Source of the DNA: Hyphomicrobiales bacterium
GTDB lineage: Bacteria > Pseudomonadota > Alphaproteobacteria > Rhizobiales > Kaistiaceae
Reading direction: 5' to 3'
NCBI GenBank assembly: GCA_017305815.1
Contig: JAFKJZ010000513.1
Location: 1 to 6,815 of the forward strand
Length of the DNA: 6,815 bases
Positions 1 through 6,021 of this stretch are shown here, piece by piece. The first letter of the stretch is position 1. Each line of letters begins with the position of its first letter. The notes below the pieces were generated by a model that ran no database searches, was not told the origin of the DNA, and saw nothing but the letters and a program-made list of their open reading frames with translations. The position numbers were made by a program, and so were the translations under genes.

Positions 1-1180
1 GCGTGCCGGCGATCCTGCCGACGCTGGAGCAGGTGATGCATGCCGATTTCATCGAGCTGCAGTGGATCATGAACGCCTACACCATCGCGGTGACGACGGT
101 GCTGATGGCGACGGGCACGCTCGCCGACCGCTATGGCCGCAAGCGCATCTTCCTGATCGGCATCGCCGCCTTCAGCCTCGCCTCGCTGATCTGCGGCCTG
201 ACGACAAGCGTCTCGGTGCTGATCGTCGCCCGCTTCGTCCAGGGCTTGAGCGGCGGCGTCATGCTGATCTGCCAGGTGGCGGTGCTGTCGCACCAGTTTC
301 GCGACGGCCGGGCGCGCGGCATGGCGTTCGGCTGGTGGGGCATCGTCTTCGGCATCGGCCTCGGCTTCGGGCCGATCGTCGGCGGCGCCATCGTCGCGGT
401 CTGGAGCTGGGAATGGGTGTTCCTCGTCCATGTCGCGCTCGGCCTCGTCACGCTCGGGCTGGCGCTTGCCGGTGTCGAGGAATCGCGCGATCCCGAGGCG
501 ACGCATCTCGATCTCGCGGGCATCCTGACGCTGTCGGTCGCCGTGTTCGCGCTCGCCTTCTTCATCACGCAGGGCCCCGATCTCGGCTTTGCCAGCCCGT
601 CGGCGCTGGCGATCCTCGCCGTGGCGATCGCGAGCTTCCTCGGCTTTCTCGTCGCCGAGAGGCGCAGCCCGCGGCCGATGTTCGATTTCTCGGTGTTCCG
701 CATCCGCCCGTTCTCCGGCGCGGTGATCGGCCCGGCTGCGTGCTGGCCGGCATCGGCCTCGGCTTCACCAACACGCCCGTCACCAACACGACGACCGGAT
801 CGGTCGCCGCCAACCGGGCCGGCATGGCGTCCGGCATCGACATGAGCGCGCGGATGATCTCGCTCGCCATCAACATCGCGCTGATGGGCTTTTTGCTGGT
901 CGAGGGCGTCCGCGCCTCGCTCAAGGCGGCGTTGCCGGCGGGCATTGATCCGGCGGCGCTTCGCCGGTTGGCGGAGGAGGCCGCGGCGGGAACGGCGATC
1001 CCGCCCGAAAGCGGCGTGTCCGCAGCGGTCGTGCATCAGGCGCTGACCGACGGCTTCGGCTGGATCCTGCTCTATGGCGGCATCGCCGTCTGGCTGCTGG
1101 CGCTCGCGAGCTATCTTGTCTTCGGGCGCGGCAGGGCGGATGAGGCGCCGTCCTGCGCGACGGGGCCGGCGAGGCCCTGA
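1..1180 (+). pseudogene. MFS transporter (DHA2-like, 14-helix drug exporter type), 5'-truncated by window and broken by internal deletion plus frameshift
   Basis: An intact relative would be a proton-driven inner-membrane exporter. The reading frame is already open at the left edge. The GTG at 3 reads like the internal valine of an early helix, so the true start lies upstream. From 3 the protein shows MFS motif A, GTLADRYGRKR (residues 38-48 counted from base 3), then helices at about 49-69 and 70-95. The helix-5 antiporter motif GFGPIVGG follows, with further helices to about 220. After FSGAVIG (ending about 731) this frame turns to non-membrane sequence and stops at 843-845. The family-like sequence resumes in another frame at 731 with PGCVLAGIGLGFTNTP and continues through a last helix (WILLYGGIAVWLLALASYLVF) to the TGA at 1178-1180. 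The joined reading is only about 392 residues, and helices 9-11 have no counterpart in any frame. Members are usually near 450-520, so roughly 80-110 residues seem to be lost. A non-functional gene is the best reading; an assembly collapse is the alternative. Confidence 0.85.
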
Positions 1181-1214
1181 GGCGGGATTCCCCCGGGAGA
1201 AAACCCGCACCCCG

Positions 1215-1240
1215 GCCCTCTCCCGCGCACGGGAGAGGGG
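1215..1240. repeat. GC-rich intergenic palindrome (REP-like hairpin)
   Basis: CCCTCTCCCG (1216-1225) is the exact reverse complement of CGGGAGAGGG (1230-1239), giving a 10-bp perfect stem with the 4-base loop CGCA. It lies 36 bases past the end of the MFS remnant, between two converging genes. No T-run follows on either strand, so it is not a classic intrinsic terminator, though it could stabilise 3' ends. From memory, palindromes with these CCCTCTCCC arms are dispersed in intergenic spaces of many GC-rich alphaproteobacteria. That identification is by resemblance and has not been searched. Confidence 0.55.
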
Positions 1241-1296
1241 GTCCGCTTGTGCCTGTCCGTCATGTCGCGTCGCCGATCAGGCTCGCCGGCAGAAAG

Positions 1297-1331
1297 CCCT
1301 CGCCCGCTTGCGGGAGTGGGTTGGGTGAGGG
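1297..1331. repeat. Second intergenic palindrome with alternative pairings
   Basis: CCCTCGCCC (1297-1305) can pair with GGGTGAGGG (1323-1331) through nine positions including one G-T wobble. Alternatively, 1297-1307 can fold with 1310-1320 as an imperfect 11-position stem with two mismatches around a very tight turn. The two folds exclude each other. The arms resemble those of the palindrome at 1215-1240, so the two may be parts of one dispersed intergenic element spanning about 1205-1335. The rest of the spacer to 1397 holds only a short imperfect stem (1346-1352 with 1362-1368). There is no T-tract and no credible gene in it. Confidence 0.45.
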
Positions 1332-1397
1332 GCTTGCTTGCGTTGCCTCGTCCGGGACGACGGCGAGGTGGGAACCAGTCTTGTTTCGAATCCCGCC

Positions 1398-2237
1398 TCA
1401 GTAAGGCGTCTCGCCGGCGTCGGCGTTGACGGCCTGGCCGCGCACGAGAATGGCGTCGTCGCCGAGCAGGAACGAGGTGACGCGCGCCACCTCGACCGGC
1501 TGCAGATGGCGCACCAGCTGCGCCGACAGCATCTTGTCGAAGATCGCCGGCGCCGGCTCGGCGGTGAATTCCGAATAGGCTTCCGAGACTTCCTTCAGCA
1601 TCGGCGTCGCCACGCCGCCGGGGCAGACGCAGTTGACGTTGATGTCATAGGGCGCGAGCGCTTCCGACAGCATGCGGGTCATCGAGATGACGCCGGCCTT
1701 CGAGGCGCTGTAGGCGAGCGACTCGACATGGCCCTTCTTGCCGGCCTCGGAGGCGATCGAGACGATCGCGCCCTGGATGTCGTGCTCGATCATGTGGGCC
1801 GCGACGAGCCGCGAAATGTCATAGGCGCCGAACAGGTTGATCTCGAACTGCCTCTGCCAGTCTGAGCGCGAGATGGCGAGCGGGTCTGAATGCAGCACGA
1901 TCGCGGCGCAGTTGACGAGGCCGTCGACGCGTCCGAGCAGGTCGATCGCCTTGGCGACGCCGTCCGCGACCGAGGCTTCGGAGGCGACGTCCATCGCGAT
2001 GCCGAAGCAGCCGCCGGCCGCCCCGCCCAACGCCTCGACGGTTGTGTCGACATTGTCCTGGCGGAGGTCGGCGATGACGACGCGCGCTTCCTGCGCGATC
2101 AGCAGCTCGGCGATGGCGCGGCCGATGCCGCCCGAGCCGCCGGTGACGATGAAGCCCTTGCCGGCATGCACAGGGAAAACCCGGCTCTTGCGCAGCGGAA
2201 GCGCCTTGTCGGGGCGGCGGGTCACGTATTTCGACAT
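1398..2237 (-). CDS. Short-chain dehydrogenase/reductase (SDR), classical type, substrate unknown
   Basis: A 279-residue cytoplasmic NAD(P)-dependent oxidoreductase of the Rossmann-fold SDR superfamily. The cofactor motif TGGSGGIG lies at 32-39. Asp57 sits at the end of the second strand, which in this family usually favours NAD(H) over NADP(H). The NNAG motif appears as NCAA (109-112). The catalytic tetrad is complete: Asn134, Ser163, Tyr176 and Lys180 (YSASK), with the usual 13-residue Ser-Tyr spacing. The PGGVATP stretch (206-212) follows the sixth strand. The first 25 or so residues (MSKYVTRRPDKALPL...) form a polar, basic extension before the fold. The ATG at 2237 was chosen because the frame further upstream runs antisense through the binding-protein gene. 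An in-frame ATG at 2274 would add 12 residues, and neither start has a strong Shine-Dalgarno sequence. The gene is divergent from the BMP transporter operon and convergent with the MFS remnant. Family and intactness are secure; the substrate (sugar, polyol, nucleoside-derived or other alcohol) cannot be read from sequence. Confidence 0.93.
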   Translation of the reverse strand: MSKYVTRRPDKALPLRKSRVFPVHAGKGFIVTGGSGGIGRAIAELLIAQEARVVIADLRQDNVDTTVEALGGAAGGCFGIAMDVASEASVADGVAKAIDLLGRVDGLVNCAAIVLHSDPLAISRSDWQRQFEINLFGAYDISRLVAAHMIEHDIQGAIVSIASEAGKKGHVESLAYSASKAGVISMTRMLSEALAPYDINVNCVCPGGVATPMLKEVSEAYSEFTAEPAPAIFDKMLSAQLVRHLQPVEVARVTSFLLGDDAILVRGQAVNADAGETPY

Positions 2238-2259
2238 CGGCAATCCAATCGTCGGCAAG

Positions 2260-2271
2260 GGGCGGCCGCCC
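2260..2271. repeat. Perfect 12-bp palindrome in the dehydrogenase leader
   Basis: GGGCGGCCGCCC is self-complementary over all 12 bases and ends 22 bases before the dehydrogenase start codon, inside its predicted leader. It could be an operator half-site pair or form an intermolecular or short-loop structure. In DNA this rich in G and C it may simply be chance, so I give it little weight. Confidence 0.25.
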
Positions 2272-2328
2272 ATGCACAGGGCTGGGACGGGGCAAGTCAC
2301 TGGGACAGCTAGGCTATCACCTGCGCGG

Positions 2329-2356
2329 AGAATAGGCAGGATCCCGGGGTGGTCAA
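2329..2356 (-). promoter_or_regulatory. Candidate promoter for the SDR gene
   Basis: Reading the minus strand, TTGACC (2356-2351) matches the -35 consensus at five of six bases. It is followed after 16 bases by TATTCT (2334-2329), a four-of-six match to the -10 box. Transcription would begin near 2322, leaving a leader of about 85 bases before the ATG at 2237. The prediction rests on visual matching only. Its support is that it lies in the only intergenic space upstream of the gene. Confidence 0.4.
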
Positions 2357-2362
2357 TCGCAG

Positions 2363-2391
2363 TTGTGGCGTCTGGAACGAGTCGATATCTT
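2363..2391 (+). promoter_or_regulatory. Candidate promoter for the BMP transporter operon
   Basis: TTGTGG (2363-2368), a 17-base spacer and TATCTT (2386-2391) give a sigma-70-like arrangement with ideal spacing and partial hexamer matches. The start point would be near 2398, about 23 bases before the ATG at 2421. Its -35 box is six bases from the opposing -35 of the dehydrogenase promoter, so a single bound regulator could affect both directions. No convincing operator palindrome was seen between them. Confidence 0.4.
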
Positions 2392-2408
2392 CCCGCCATT
2401 CCACATTG

Positions 2409-2413
2409 AGGAG
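2409..2413 (+). promoter_or_regulatory. Shine-Dalgarno site fixing the start of the binding protein
   Basis: AGGAG stands seven bases before the ATG at 2421. It settles the start against the in-frame upstream ATG near 2349, which would put charged residues before the signal peptide and would overlap the candidate promoter. Confidence 0.75.
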
Positions 2414-2420
2414 ATGCGAG

Positions 2421-3434
2421 ATGAGGCTTCGGGGTCTTTTGGCTGGCGCGGCTGCGCTGATGGCAGTGTCGGCGGCCAACGCGCAGGACGCGAAGCCGCT
2501 CGTCGTCTTCGTCTCGCCCAATCCGGTCGGCGTCAACGACTTTCTGAAGCTCGCCAAGGCCGGCACCGAGAAGGCCGCCGAGGCCAATGGCGCCACCGCC
2601 AAGGTTTATGAGAGCACCGACCCGACCACCATCCGCCAGAACCTCGACGCCGCCGCCAGGGAAGGCGCCAAGGTGATCGTCGCCGTCGGCTTCGAGTTCA
2701 ACGACGTGCTGCCGGAAGTGGCGAAGGCCTATCCGGACACCAAGTTCCTGCTCGTCGACAGCTGCCCGCAGACGCCGGTCGCCAACATCCACTGCTCGGT
2801 CTTCCGCGAATATGAGGCGGTCTTCCTCGCCGGCGCCGAGGCGGCGCTCACCAGCGAGACCGGCAAGGTCGGCGCCATCGGCGCGCTCGATATCCCCTTC
2901 ATCCATCGCTACACCGACCCCTTCAACGAGGGCGCCAAGCATGTGAAGCCGGAGATCGAGATCGCCCCGTCGCTCTGGATCGGTGGCAACAATCCGTTCT
3001 CGGATCCTGCCCGCGGCCAGCAGCGCGCCAGCGTCATGGTCTCCGACAATGTCGATCGCGTCATGGCGGCCGGCGCCGGCTCGAATGGCGGCATCTTCAA
3101 GGCTATGGAAGACCTGCCGGGCGCGGCGGCCTTCGGCGTCGACACCAACCAGTGCCCGCAGGCGCCCGGCCTGATCATGGACAACGTCCAGAAGCGCACC
3201 GACATCGTCATCGAGAAGGGCGTTGCCGGCCTGTTCAATGGCGACCAGCCGGCCTTCGCCACCTACGGCCTCGCCGAAGGCGGCATGACGCTGACCAGCC
3301 TGGAGCCGGGCCTCGACGCTTCGGGCTGCCTGATCGCCAAGCTGCCGGATGTCGTCGCCAAGGTGAAGGCGCTGCGCGACGAGGTCGTTGCCGGAACGGT
3401 GAAGGTCGCCGATCCGATGCAGCTCGCCAAGTAA
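2421..3434 (+). CDS. BMP-family (PnrA-like) periplasmic substrate-binding protein of an ABC importer
   Basis: A 337-residue secreted binding protein that would deliver a solute to the ATPase and permeases encoded next. Residues 1-21 form a signal peptide: basic MRLR, a hydrophobic Ala/Leu core, and Ala-Asn-Ala before Gln22. No lipobox cysteine is present, so the mature protein should be soluble rather than a lipoprotein like many Gram-positive and spirochaete relatives. BMP-domain hallmarks are GKVGAIGALDIPFI (148-161) with a following FNEGAK, the glycine-rich AAGAGSNGGIFKA (216-228), and GVDTNQ (239-244). The usual N-terminal DxSFN-type ligand motif is replaced by PVGVNDFLKLAKAG (35-48). Four cysteines (115, 125, 245, 303) could form disulfides in the periplasm. 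Characterised family members bind purine nucleosides; others take different small ligands, so the substrate is left open. This is the first gene of the operon, 17 bases before the ATPase. A strong Shine-Dalgarno supports the start. Confidence 0.93.
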   Translation: MRLRGLLAGAAALMAVSAANAQDAKPLVVFVSPNPVGVNDFLKLAKAGTEKAAEANGATAKVYESTDPTTIRQNLDAAAREGAKVIVAVGFEFNDVLPEVAKAYPDTKFLLVDSCPQTPVANIHCSVFREYEAVFLAGAEAALTSETGKVGAIGALDIPFIHRYTDPFNEGAKHVKPEIEIAPSLWIGGNNPFSDPARGQQRASVMVSDNVDRVMAAGAGSNGGIFKAMEDLPGAAAFGVDTNQCPQAPGLIMDNVQKRTDIVIEKGVAGLFNGDQPAFATYGLAEGGMTLTSLEPGLDASGCLIAKLPDVVAKVKALRDEVVAGTVKVADPMQLAK

Positions 3435-3451
3435 GGCGGTTACACTTCGGT

Positions 3452-4996
3452 ATGTCGACGATCGAGCTCGAAGCCAGAAGCATCGTCAAGCGCTACGGGC
3501 CTCTCGTCGCCAATGATCATATCGACCTCTCCGTCCTGCGCGGAGAGGTCCACGCCGTGATGGGCGAGAACGGCGCCGGCAAGTCGACGCTGATGTCGAT
3601 CCTCTACGGCATGCAGGCGCCCGACTCCGGCCAGATCCTCCTGCGCGGCGCGGAGATGCACTACCGCTCGGCGCTGGACGCGATCGGCGCCGGCATGGGC
3701 ATGGTCCACCAGGCGTTCAAGCTGTTCAATTCGCTGACCGTCTGGGAAAACGTCGTCTATGGCATGGAGCCGACCCGCTTCGGCTTCATCGACCGGCGCG
3801 AGGCGGCGAAGCGGGTGGCGATCCTTGCCGAACGCTACCGCCTGCGGGTCGATCCGAACGCCGTCGTCGGCCAGCTCTCGGTCGGCGTGCGCCAGCGCGT
3901 CGAGATCCTGAAGGCGCTTTATCGCGACGCCCGCGTGCTGATCCTCGACGAGCCGACCGCCGTGCTGACGCCGCAGGAGCGCGACGGTCTGTTCGACATC
4001 ATCCGCAATCTGACCGCTGACGACCGCACCATCCTGTTCGTCACCCACAAGCTGCACGAGGTGATGGCGATCACCGACCGCGTCACCGTGCTGCGCGACG
4101 GCAAGGTGGTCGACCGCATGGTGACGTCGGAAACCTCGGCCCGCGAGATCATCCGCGCCATGACCGGCCGCGCCGTCAACCTGACGGTCGAGAAGCGTCC
4201 CGCCACGCCGGGCGCCGTCGTGCTCGCGGCGCGCGGCCTGACCGTCGCCACCGATGGCGGCAAGCCGGTGGTCGACCATGTCGATCTCGCGATCCGCGCC
4301 GGCGAGATCGTCGGCATCGCCGGCGTCGCCGGTAACGGCCAGACCGAGCTGATCGAGGCGCTGACCGGCCTGCGCATCCCCGATGGCGGCAGCGTCGCCA
4401 TCAACGGCGCCGACGTCACCCGCGCCGATGTCGAGCGCCACCGCGACGCCGGCCTCGCCTATATCCCGGAAGATCGCGCCACGACCGGCACCGCGCTCGC
4501 CGCCTCCGCCGCCGACAATCTCGCCATGGGTTTTCAGGCGAAGCCGCCGCTTTCGAATGGCCGCCTGCTCGACGCCGGCGCCGTCACCGCCCATGCGAAA
4601 AGGCTGATCGAGCGCTTCGGCGTCAAGATCGGCTCGGAGCAGCTCGCCGTCGGCACGCTGTCGGGCGGCAATCTGCAGAAGGTGGTGGTCGCGCGCGAGC
4701 TTTCGCATGCCGCCCCCCTGCTGATCGCCGAGCAGCCGACGCGCGGCGTCGATGTCGGCGCCATCGAGTTCATTCATGGCCAGCTGGTCGCCGAGCGCGA
4801 TCGCGGCAGCGCCGTGCTTCTGGTCTCGGCCGAGCTGACCGAGATCCTGGCGCTCTCCGACCGCGTGCTGGTGATGTTCGACGGCCGCATCCTGGCCGAA
4901 TTGCCGGCGGACCAGGCCGACGAGGAAACGCTCGGCTTGCTGATGGCCGGCCGCGTCGGCGAAGCCAGGCCGACCGACGGATCGGAGGCCGCATGA
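3452..4996 (+). CDS. ABC importer ATPase with two nucleotide-binding domains (BMP/nucleoside or sugar type)
   Basis: A 514-residue cytoplasmic motor protein with tandem ABC domains, the usual length and layout for this importer class. Domain 1 is canonical: Walker A GENGAGKST (38-46), Q-loop Gln87, signature LSVGVRQR (142-149), Walker B LILDEP (163-168) and switch His199. Domain 2 is degenerate in the way typical of the family. Its P-loop reads GVAGNGQTE (291-299) without the lysine, YIPEDR is at 337-342, the signature LSGGNLQK (403-410) is intact, Walker B ends in Ala-Glu-Gln (426-428), and Ser459 replaces the switch histidine. One composite site is therefore expected to hydrolyse ATP and the other to be mainly structural. 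The ATG at 3452 gives the standard N terminus. Its Shine-Dalgarno is weak, so translation may depend partly on ribosomes leaving the binding-protein gene 17 bases upstream. The stop overlaps the start of permease 1. Confidence 0.95.
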   Translation: MSTIELEARSIVKRYGPLVANDHIDLSVLRGEVHAVMGENGAGKSTLMSILYGMQAPDSGQILLRGAEMHYRSALDAIGAGMGMVHQAFKLFNSLTVWENVVYGMEPTRFGFIDRREAAKRVAILAERYRLRVDPNAVVGQLSVGVRQRVEILKALYRDARVLILDEPTAVLTPQERDGLFDIIRNLTADDRTILFVTHKLHEVMAITDRVTVLRDGKVVDRMVTSETSAREIIRAMTGRAVNLTVEKRPATPGAVVLAARGLTVATDGGKPVVDHVDLAIRAGEIVGIAGVAGNGQTELIEALTGLRIPDGGSVAINGADVTRADVERHRDAGLAYIPEDRATTGTALAASAADNLAMGFQAKPPLSNGRLLDAGAVTAHAKRLIERFGVKIGSEQLAVGTLSGGNLQKVVVARELSHAAPLLIAEQPTRGVDVGAIEFIHGQLVAERDRGSAVLLVSAELTEILALSDRVLVMFDGRILAELPADQADEETLGLLMAGRVGEARPTDGSEAA

Positions 4997-6021
4997 GCGA
5001 GCGCAGCCTGCGGGACATCCGCTTCCCCCGCATCCCGGCCGTGCCGCTGGCGATCGGCATCGGCATTCTGATCGGCGGCCTGCTGGTGCTGGCCTCGGGC
5101 GGCGACCCAATCGCCGCCTATCGCGAGATCGTCATCGGTGCCCTGGCACCGTCGAACTGGCCGAACACGCTGAACTGGGCGGTGCCGCTGGTCGGCATGA
5201 CGCTGGTGGCGGCGCTGCCGCTGCGCGGCGGCATGGTCAATCTCGGCGGCGACGGCCAACTGGTGATCGGCGGGCTCGTGGCGGCGCTGGCCGCGCTCTA
5301 CCTGCCGTTGCCCGGGCCGCTGCTGATCGCAGCCAGCATCCTCTGCGCCATGCTCGCGTCCGGCCTTTACGCCTCGCTCGCCGCCTGGGGCGAGACGCGC
5401 TTCGGCATTCCGATGCTGATCTCGACCTTGCTGCTCTCCTATCCGGCGATCGGCATCGCCTCCTATCTCGTCGGCTTCCCGCTGCGCGACATGGCGACCG
5501 GCCTCGCCCAGACCCGGATGATCCCGGATGCGGCAAGGCTTCCCGTCATCTCCGGCCCGCTCAATATCGGCCTGGTCCTGATGGCGATCGTCGCCATCGC
5601 CGTCGTCTTCTATGACCGCCGCACGGTGGGCGGCTACGAACTGCGCATGCGCGGGCTGAATGCCAAGTTCGCCGGCTATGGCGGCGTCCGCCTCGCATCG
5701 CAGCAGGTGCGCGTGATGTTTGCGAGCGGCGCCATCGCCGGCCTCGTCGGCGCCATCCTCGTGCTCGGCTCGCTCTATCGCTACCAGGATGGCGCGCTGC
5801 TGACGCCGGGCTACACCTGGTCCGGCCTGATGGCAGCCCTCTTGGCCGGTGGCGCGCCGCTCGGCGCGATCTGCGCTGGCCTGTTTTTCGCGGGCCTGCA
5901 GACGGGCGGCTTCGCCATGCAGCGCGAGACGGCGATCCCGCGCGTGCTGACCATGATCCTGCAGTCCGTCATCATCCTCTTCCTGGCGATCCGCCACGGC
6001 GTCGGCAGGAAGTCGCCATGA
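4993..6021 (+). CDS. ABC importer inner-membrane permease 1 (BPD_transp_2 family)
   Basis: A 342-residue polytopic membrane protein, one of the two permease subunits of the importer. The N terminus is short and basic. Hydrophobic helices lie at about 15-35, 59-77, 90-132 (two), 139-162, 190-207, 239-260, 272-305 (two) and 319-334. The family's conserved membrane-entry segment, often FNIGxEGQ, appears here as VNLGGDGQ (82-89). The cytoplasmic coupling loop that contacts the ATPase is recognisable at about 211-232 (TVGGYELRMRGLNAKFAG). The ATG shares the sequence ATGA with the ATPase stop, and GGAGG sits four bases upstream inside the ATPase gene, favouring coupled translation. It resembles the YufP-type subunit of nucleoside importers. 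The general role is certain; the substrate is not. Confidence 0.93.
   Translation: MSERSLRDIRFPRIPAVPLAIGIGILIGGLLVLASGGDPIAAYREIVIGALAPSNWPNTLNWAVPLVGMTLVAALPLRGGMVNLGGDGQLVIGGLVAALAALYLPLPGPLLIAASILCAMLASGLYASLAAWGETRFGIPMLISTLLLSYPAIGIASYLVGFPLRDMATGLAQTRMIPDAARLPVISGPLNIGLVLMAIVAIAVVFYDRRTVGGYELRMRGLNAKFAGYGGVRLASQQVRVMFASGAIAGLVGAILVLGSLYRYQDGALLTPGYTWSGLMAALLAGGAPLGAICAGLFFAGLQTGGFAMQRETAIPRVLTMILQSVIILFLAIRHGVGRKSP

Noticed and set aside
3..5. GTG at 3 as the MFS start codon.
   Set aside because: The following residues (VPAILPTLEQ) look like the end of the first helix of an MFS protein, so the N terminus lies upstream of the window.
291..299. Missing Walker A lysine in the second ATPase domain (residue positions in the ATPase) considered as a damaging mutation.
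   Set aside because: A GNGQTE-type P-loop, absent switch histidine and altered Walker B are the normal state of the second domain in this two-domain importer family.
131..1210. A 359-codon minus-strand frame across the MFS remnant.
   Set aside because: Its composition is Arg/Ala/Pro-rich with no motif, and the opposite strand has clear MFS motifs on both sides of the break.
1247..1429. Short plus-strand open frames in the convergent spacer.
   Set aside because: They run through the palindromic repeat and into the dehydrogenase 3' end, have Arg-rich translations, and lack a ribosome site.
2238..2942. Upstream extension of the dehydrogenase frame to 2942, giving 514 residues.
   Set aside because: The added 235 residues run antisense through the binding protein's signal peptide and N-terminal half and resemble no domain. 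The SDR fold begins normally shortly after the ATG at 2237.
3440..5110. A 556-codon open frame on the minus strand opposite the ATPase.
   Set aside because: It is the antisense shadow of a GC-biased real gene: repetitive Arg/Ala/Asp/Gly composition, no domain motif, and a fully convincing ABC ATPase on the other strand.
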